Shown: piece by piece, positions 57,208 to 64,000 of the stretch
How the letters are laid out: each line of letters starts with the position of its first letter
Position numbering within the stretch: position 1 is the stretch's first letter
Assembly: GCA_029204225.1 (NCBI GenBank)
Contig: CM055106.1
Coordinates: 37,369,946-37,433,945 of the forward strand
Reading direction: 5' to 3'
Origin: Diphasiastrum complanatum
Taxonomy: Eukaryota; Streptophyta; Lycopodiopsida; Lycopodiales; Lycopodiaceae
DNA: 64,000 nucleotides
Program-made: the position numbers and the translations under genes
The notes under the pieces: model-generated
Database searches by the model: none
What the model was told of the DNA's origin: nothing
The model's input: the letters and a program-made list of their open reading frames with translations, nothing else

Positions 57208-57900
57208 TTACAAACCTTCACCATCTACTGGTGTTTTATTGAAATCTAAGACCTCAAGATCGTCTATTTCATTCGATTCTAGAACAACAGTTTCAAAAAC
57301 ATCTATTTGGCCTTTCAAATAGGCCTTCACAAGTAGCCAGTTCTTCTTCAAAAAGTCCAACCACAACTTCGTTATCTTTTTCTTTGATAGGCAAGCTTTC
57401 AAGCTTTGAAGTTTGAGCATATGCCCATCTCTTCACTCTGGAATCCAAATTCGCTCTTAGGATAAGCCTTCTTCTTCAAATGGTCTATGTTGTTGTAGAG
57501 AGCCTGGTCAGATTCATTTTTGTCGTCATAGTGCTCTCTAGCTTCGACTTCTTCTTTGATGTCAATGACTGCTTTGTCAAAGGTTGTAGCGGGATCTTTA
57601 GCTAGCAGGGTCCAGTAGTCTATAATGATCTTGGTAGGGAATGTAGCAGGTAGCTGAGCTGCTTCTCTTGTGAGACCGCATGCTCTATTCCGGCATTGTG
57701 TAATGACAAGAATAGATTCTTCATCTTTCTGATGAAGCTGGTAAGATCCTTGCCATCCCATCTCAGATAGATAAGCTAATCTTCTAGATGCATTATCCGA
57801 TAACATGATTTTGGTCTGAAATCTGCTGATGAGTGTTTCCCACATTCCTTGGCATTGGAGATTGATGCAAAGTTGAGGGTGATGTTGTCTTCGATGGAAG
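57208..57900 (-). pseudogene. Possible retroelement gag-like fragment
   Basis: Minus-strand frame QLCINLQCQGMWETLISRFQ, TKIMLSDNASRRLAYLSEMG and, later, TFDKAVIDIKEEVEAREHYD, then a frameshift into KKKITKLWLDFLKKNWLLVK. The W-x2-L-x3-F pattern, helical spacing and Ala/Tyr-rich end recall retrotransposon gag proteins, but I cannot assign a family. It abuts the LTR-like region on its right. Confidence 0.35.
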
Positions 57901-57904
57901 AGAA

Positions 57905-58845
<941 letters not shown>

Positions 58846-58846
58846 G

Positions 58847-58858
58847 TGGTATCAGAGC
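58847..58858 (+). promoter_or_regulatory. Copia primer binding site (tRNA-iMet type)
   Basis: TGGTATCAGAGC, one base after the LTR end. Confidence 0.88.
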
Positions 58859-59263
58859 ATTGGTTTGTTGGATTACTAGAGTCTAGGATTTATAATAAAA
58901 CTTAATACGTCCTTATTCCGGCAAAACCTGAACTGCTTCCAACATGGGAAGCGAAGGATGGCTGAGCAGGACTCTTTATTTTCTCATGGAGTTTCAGCTA
59001 TTTTCAAGGAGGAGGAGCTTTTGGATCAACCATATGTTTCAAGGATGGAACATCAATCAAGTATTGCAAAGCTCTCAAGTTCATCAAAGAAGTCAACATC
59101 AAAGAGGCACTATCATGGATATGGTGATTTCGGATCGACATCGAGCTCATTGGCTGATCTTCACACCTTTGAACCAACAAGGATCCATATTTGAAGACCA
59201 ATTTAGCCCATGGAGTCAATCTCAATATCATCATGCTTTTATCAAGTTAGTTTTGAGGAGGAG
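58859..59263 (+). other. Short internal region between a primer site and a polypurine tract
   Basis: Only about 405 bp separate the primer site from GAGGAGGAG at 59255-59263. A 78-codon frame at 58958-59194 (serine-rich, YHGYGDFGSTSSSLADLH) has no known domain. The layout is that of a non-autonomous element, but the two flanking LTRs differ, so the unit is a chimera or a deletion product. Confidence 0.5.
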
Positions 59264-59975
59264 TGTTAAAATTGGCAAAAGCTAACTTGATCAAATTTTG
59301 TTGGCTAAAATGGCCAAAATCTAGTTTTCTAGCTATATGCCACTTGGCATCAATTTATTGGTAGGAAAAGCTATTTCACATGGATAGGAGTGATCTCACA
59401 CGTGCCAAGGACTGCTCACATGTGTGAAAACATCAATAGCAGGTGAGATCCAACTTGTAGTAGATATTTGTGCAAGTCCCTATAAATTAGGAAAATTGCC
59501 TAAAATCAAGGGAGGTGGCTATAAGTTAGGAAACTTGGTCCATGCGCCATATTGATGATTATTGGTGGAGCCTTGATGAGTAGGCACTCTCACATGTGCC
59601 AAATCAGCTGAGTAAGCATCAGCTCTTGTGTATATATAGTGGCTCATTTGGCCATAATTGACAATCTTTGTTTTGGTGCATTTTTTTAAGTAATTTCTCC
59701 ATTGTCTTGTGATTTTATGCTTCTAATGGTTTCTAAGCTTAACGTACTTCACTCTCTACTGGTAGTCCGTACTCTGACAGATTTTCACACGTGTGAAACT
59801 AACAAGTACAAAATTTTGATCATATTTGATTGTTCTTGTTAGATTTGTTGATGTAGATTTGATCTAATGCTATCTAATCTTGTGTAGATTGGTAGATCAA
59901 TCTAATCTAACACCCACTCACACTTGTGGATCTGATTTGGATTCATTCTTGGTCCTTTTTTGTTGTACTTTCACA
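59264..59975 (+). repeat. 3' LTR of a Copia element
   Basis: It starts TGTTAAAATTGGC after a purine tract and ends GTACTTTCACA, 712 bp. The 16-bp palindrome TTTCACACGTGTGAAA lies at 59783-59798. Its end resembles the solo LTR at 26073-26910, and its start resembles the LTRs at 2700 and 16359 more loosely. Confidence 0.75.
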
Positions 59976-61120
59976 GTGGCTTCCTAAAAAGTGTAGAAAT
60001 TCTTTAAATTGTGGGCATGGTTGGCCCTTGAACTATAGTAATTTGGTGTAGATTTTAGTATTATGTTTGTGGATAATATGGGGCAGTTTTTTGATGAATA
60101 GCATGGCATCTATGACTTAAAGGTTATGTGGAACAATTCAATTAGTTATTTCATGACATAAGTCAAAATTTGAGTGGCTTGATCATACAAAAATTTTGCT
60201 AGACATGCAAAAGTTAGTGATGTTCTGATCAAGAATACAACGAGCAATGATTGTAGCACTATGATTTAGAATACAACAGACAATGATTGCAGCTCTATCA
60301 TCACATGCCTTTTCCCATTTGGTATTTTGAAAAATGTAAATATGGCCTTGCATAAAACTAGCAATATTTTATTCATGAAGTCCACTCATAATCATTGGAA
60401 AGGATTGACATATCCTAAAGGTAGCATCACATAATCCTTAGTTGAGATTGGTGTTTCATGTCTTTGACAATTGTCTATCTTTATAAAAATCATGTTGCAA
60501 GTGGAAATTGGAATTGCTAGACAATGGGGTCGGGCTTCCACGTACGTCTCTGTGGCAAAGAAGAGTGCCACCTCATGTTCCACATAGTTGCAACTGAAGT
60601 TTAATCTGAAAGGGGACATGAACCAATTCGAGCGAGGAAGAGGAAGAGCACAGATGTGTGTGGAACTTGAGTTTGAGGCCTTAGTTGCTTAGAGATTACT
60701 ACTTCATGGAACAAGTATAACACAATTAGTTAGGTATTTTCTAGGCCTCAGAATTCTGCTTCCAAAAAGCGACCTCCATTCAAGGAAGCGCATCCTTGCC
60801 CTGCATACAAAACATAGAGCGAGCGAGAGAGAGAGAGAGAGGGAGAGATTGATTTCTGCTTTTGTGGACCTTTGTGCTCTCACCAGTTAAGCTCCATCTA
60901 ACTTTACTTCTTTGAAATCGCTGTTTTCTGATATAATATTTACGTTTTACACTAGGGAATAATTTCTCATTCAGTTAAGTTTTACTCTTCGATTATGCAG
61001 CACTTATGCTTTATCCTTCTATGCCTCAAGGGGGCATTTCTTCCTCTACTTCTTGTTAATAACTCATCGGATAATGTCTTTTGAGTTTCTATGACGTGGT
61101 AAACCAATCTATGAAACAAT
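59976..61120. other. Non-coding, no recognised gene
   Basis: A short (GA)n lies at about 60820-60848. Sequence around 60600-60900 looks like a plant 5' leader (GAGA-rich) but no coding exon follows that I can identify. Confidence 0.4.
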
Positions 61121-61372
61121 CAGTTTAATTTTGTAACATCAGATCTTGAAAGCTTGTTCTTGTTATAATAGTAAGTTTCATTTTGCTTAAAGGTGTCATT
61201 ATTACAGAAAACTTGAAGAGACAGTTTCCATGATGGAGTCTGTCAATCTACAAAAGATTATCAGTTCATTTTGTGACATCAGATCTTGAAAGCCTTACTA
61301 TTAACATAATCTTGTATTGTTTTTTTGCTCAAGGTTTTCATCGTTACAGAAAAGCTAAGGAGCAATTATCAA
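61121..61372. repeat. Diverged tandem duplication, about 141 bp, with splice-acceptor-like ends
   Basis: CAGTT(T/C)A-TTTTGT(A/G)ACATCAG, ATCTTGAAAGC and TT(A/C)(T/G)TTACAGAAAA recur in both units (from 61121 and 61262). Each copy has a T-rich stretch before TTACAG, resembling an intron 3' end. Confidence 0.7.
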
Positions 61373-64000
61373 GTGATAATAAAATGATAAAGTCATAATA
61401 TTATGGTATCAAATGTTCCATACATTAGTTCTCCTAGTTCTGCGAGCTCTTGTAACACACCATGTGATATGCAGGCTTGTCTGTTGGTTGTTACACTCAG
61501 CGCTGATGAGGTTGTTATAAAACTACATTTCTGACGCCTGACATTCCTGGCTGAGACAAGCATTGGCAATTTCCATGTGAAGTTTTGTCGTGATCTTAAC
61601 CTCGTCACGATGCGGTGTAGAAGCTGAAGGATCTTGTGCCGTTTTCATCCTCTTTTTTCTGAAAGTCTATCGAATTTTTCAGTTTTTGAATGAGACTCTG
61701 GGAGCCATTTCTGGAAGACATTTGACAGGTAGGTGAACTGATGAATCTTAACTAGTTACAGGGGTTGCAATAGTCAAGCTCCTGTATGATCGTTAATCTA
61801 TGTTCTTCTTCGCCTGTCTGTGGGTGTGCGTGTGCCATTACATGTATGTATGTTGGTGCAGTGCAAATGAGAGTACTCACATGGTTTTATGTCAAATGTG
61901 GTCTCTTTAAGAGGCCAAGGAAATATTTGGCCCTCTTTGCTAGCATAGATGATTGCTTCTTCTTTTTGCATATTATATCCTAAGGTAAGAAGGCTATGAT
62001 CTATGAGATAGGAATTTTTTTTTACACATGAAGGACTTCGATGATGACAAAATAGCTACAAGTGAAGTAGTTGTCAAAGGGAGCTAGATGTTTTTAGTAC
62101 ACCTCTTTCATTTGAACCTTAAAAATAGAGTGGGAGCTTGCGAAGCTAGTGATTTTACTTCGTACTACATTGTTAAATATGTGTTGTCACATCGCACACA
62201 CTCGCAAAGTAGTACAAAATAGATGAATTTCTTTTCGTTCTGTTGATCTTTTCAAATGTAATCCCAATAATGTAGAGTAGAGTCTATTGCTAGTTTCCAC
62301 CCAATCAATTGTTGCATATAAATGAAATGGAATGCTTGGGCGAGGTTCATATGAAAATCTCCTCCAGCGCCTCTAAACCTTGATAGATTTTAAACTAAGA
62401 TGTGGCATGTGCAAATTAGCCTTGAGCTTGTGCCACTTGGCAATAACCTTGCACATAGGCATGAAACATGCTAAAGCCATTAGAATTGTCCCTCATGTAT
62501 TGGACCAAGTGTGTTATTCAACATAGGACATGTGTTCTTTTGATTGGTCAACTACCTTTTAGGAGATCAATACGTCAGACTCCCCCAATGCTCGTATATT
62601 AATCACAAGCACATCACACTCAGCTAATAAGCTTGTTATATTTCTGTGCAATCTTCGCTATTGGAGGTCGGCGACCAAGCAATTTTTATAGTTAATAGTT
62701 TTATATCTACAAGCTAAGAGGAGCAAATAATGAACTATTAAGAAGATTGAAATTTGAAGAGCTCTTTGAGATTGGTTTGAATTTTAGCTATAGGTACTTG
62801 ATCGATGACAACAAGATACCTAATAAGCGAAATTGAATGGTGGCTCTAACGGTCAGTGCTTTAACTTCTAACTCAAGAAGATTGAAGAGGTTTTCAAAAT
62901 TGGTCCAAAATGCAGTAGTAGGTACATGATAGCAACACACCTCAATGGTCACCCTTATACACCTAGCCCTAATTTTGTCCCTCATACACTATACATAGGT
63001 ACTCAAATCCTAGTATAATTGACAAGGATCAAATATAGAAGAGCTTGTTGGACATATGGCTTGCTCATCCATGTTGGGCAACATCAGGATCATAGGACAT
63101 TTGTCAACAATGTGCCACATTAATAGTTAGTTAGGGTTTACTACAATTGCAGTAGTTCACCACAAATGTGCAATCAAATACATTATTGTAGTTTAGCTAT
63201 TTATTGTTGAACATACTCGCAAAATACCCATTAGTAATAAATAAATAAAGGGCCCAAATTGCCAATGATGTAATTAATCTGGTTTGGAACTTTTACATGT
63301 AAAAGGATCACATAATCAATGGACCCAATGATGCAAGGAGGTTGTTGCATATCCTTGCTCAATTTATCTTTCTCATTGTGTATTGTGCTATTATAATGTC
63401 CCTCTTCTTTCCTATGGTGAATGAATGCTGTGTGCTTTGATGTTCAATATGCTTAACAATGCTACAATCTAGCATGTACTAGGTTTTCTACTTTGTTTGC
63501 TTTTTGTCTATCTTGCATAAAACTTTCTCATGTTCAAAGATTGTGAATAGGAAGGAATTGTTGTCTTTACATTGTGAAGTTTGAAAAGTTGAAGATGTGC
63601 GCTGAAAAACATGTCTAGTTTAGATCCGTTTTAAAGTGTTGGACAACAAGCACAAATTGTGGAGGCAAATTGCTTTGGAATTTTTTTTTTTGTGTGGAGT
63701 GCACAATGTGTGGAGGCATTCCAACAAGATAGGTTGCACTTGTGATCGTTTGGAGCATTGATTAGTGGCACAGTGATTCACGTAAATCAAGGTTTGTTGG
63801 AGCATCGCTTCAATAGAAAAAGATTGTTGAAGATCAACGCTACTTTGTCTAGTTACATCCCTTTGAATTGTGTAGATTTTCTACCATGTTGGCAGCCAAT
63901 TGTTGGAAGAGAGAAGCGTTGTAGCTAGCCATGGAGTCTTCATAGACTTACAATGCTACAGTCGTGTTGCAAAACAATGTAATATGAGTTTTTAATAACT
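61373..64000. other. Non-coding, no recognised gene
   Basis: No family motif, RNA gene or LTR end was recognised on either strand. Open frames are short and unconserved in appearance. The sequence may include introns or untranslated regions of a gene continuing beyond the window. Confidence 0.4.

Overview
This is a stretch of nuclear DNA from a land plant. It is AT-rich, with long (CT)n, (GA)n, (CA)n, (TA)n and CATA-type microsatellites and many Ty1/Copia elements whose primer binding site matches initiator Met tRNA (TGGTATCAGAGC). It also holds one Gypsy family, a LINE, a Helitron remnant and a foldback MITE, with only a few short host-type genes. I cannot name the species. The element density and the gene at 23.4-26.1 kb would fit a large seed-free plant or gymnosperm genome, but that is inference.

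Layout. 1-4.1 kb: an in-frame but internally deleted Copia polyprotein with its 3' LTR, then a minus-strand gag scrap and another LTR with its primer site. 8.2-9.8 kb: minus-strand tail of a second Copia family. 11.6-12.4 kb: LINE reverse transcriptase remnant. 14.6-15.3 kb: a small secreted-peptide gene (minus) with a TATA box. 16.36-21.5 kb: a Copia LTR carrying a MITE and an internal duplication, its gag-protease piece, and a minus-strand block ending in an LTR of the second family. 22.1-23.2 kb: an array of repeats built on a palindrome. 23.4-26.1 kb: a decayed intron-containing gene joining a ParB-like DGQH domain to a DNA-methyltransferase-like C-terminus, with a solo LTR (perfect target duplication) just downstream. 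28.4-29.5 kb: Helitron Rep remnant. 38.3-38.8 kb: a second putative secreted-peptide gene with TATA box and microsatellite leader. 42-59.98 kb: interleaved Gypsy and Copia fragments on both strands. 29.5-38.3, 38.8-42 and 60-64 kb are mostly gene-free.

How it fits together. Most coding sequence is retrotransposon fossil. No element is complete: the reverse transcriptases have lost or altered YVDD motifs, and one integrase has lost two catalytic residues. The host-like content is the two peptide genes and the ParB/methyltransferase gene. The most notable non-coding signal is a cluster of four hairpins conserved, with compensatory base changes, between two diverged LTRs at 8.55-8.67 and 21.17-21.29 kb.
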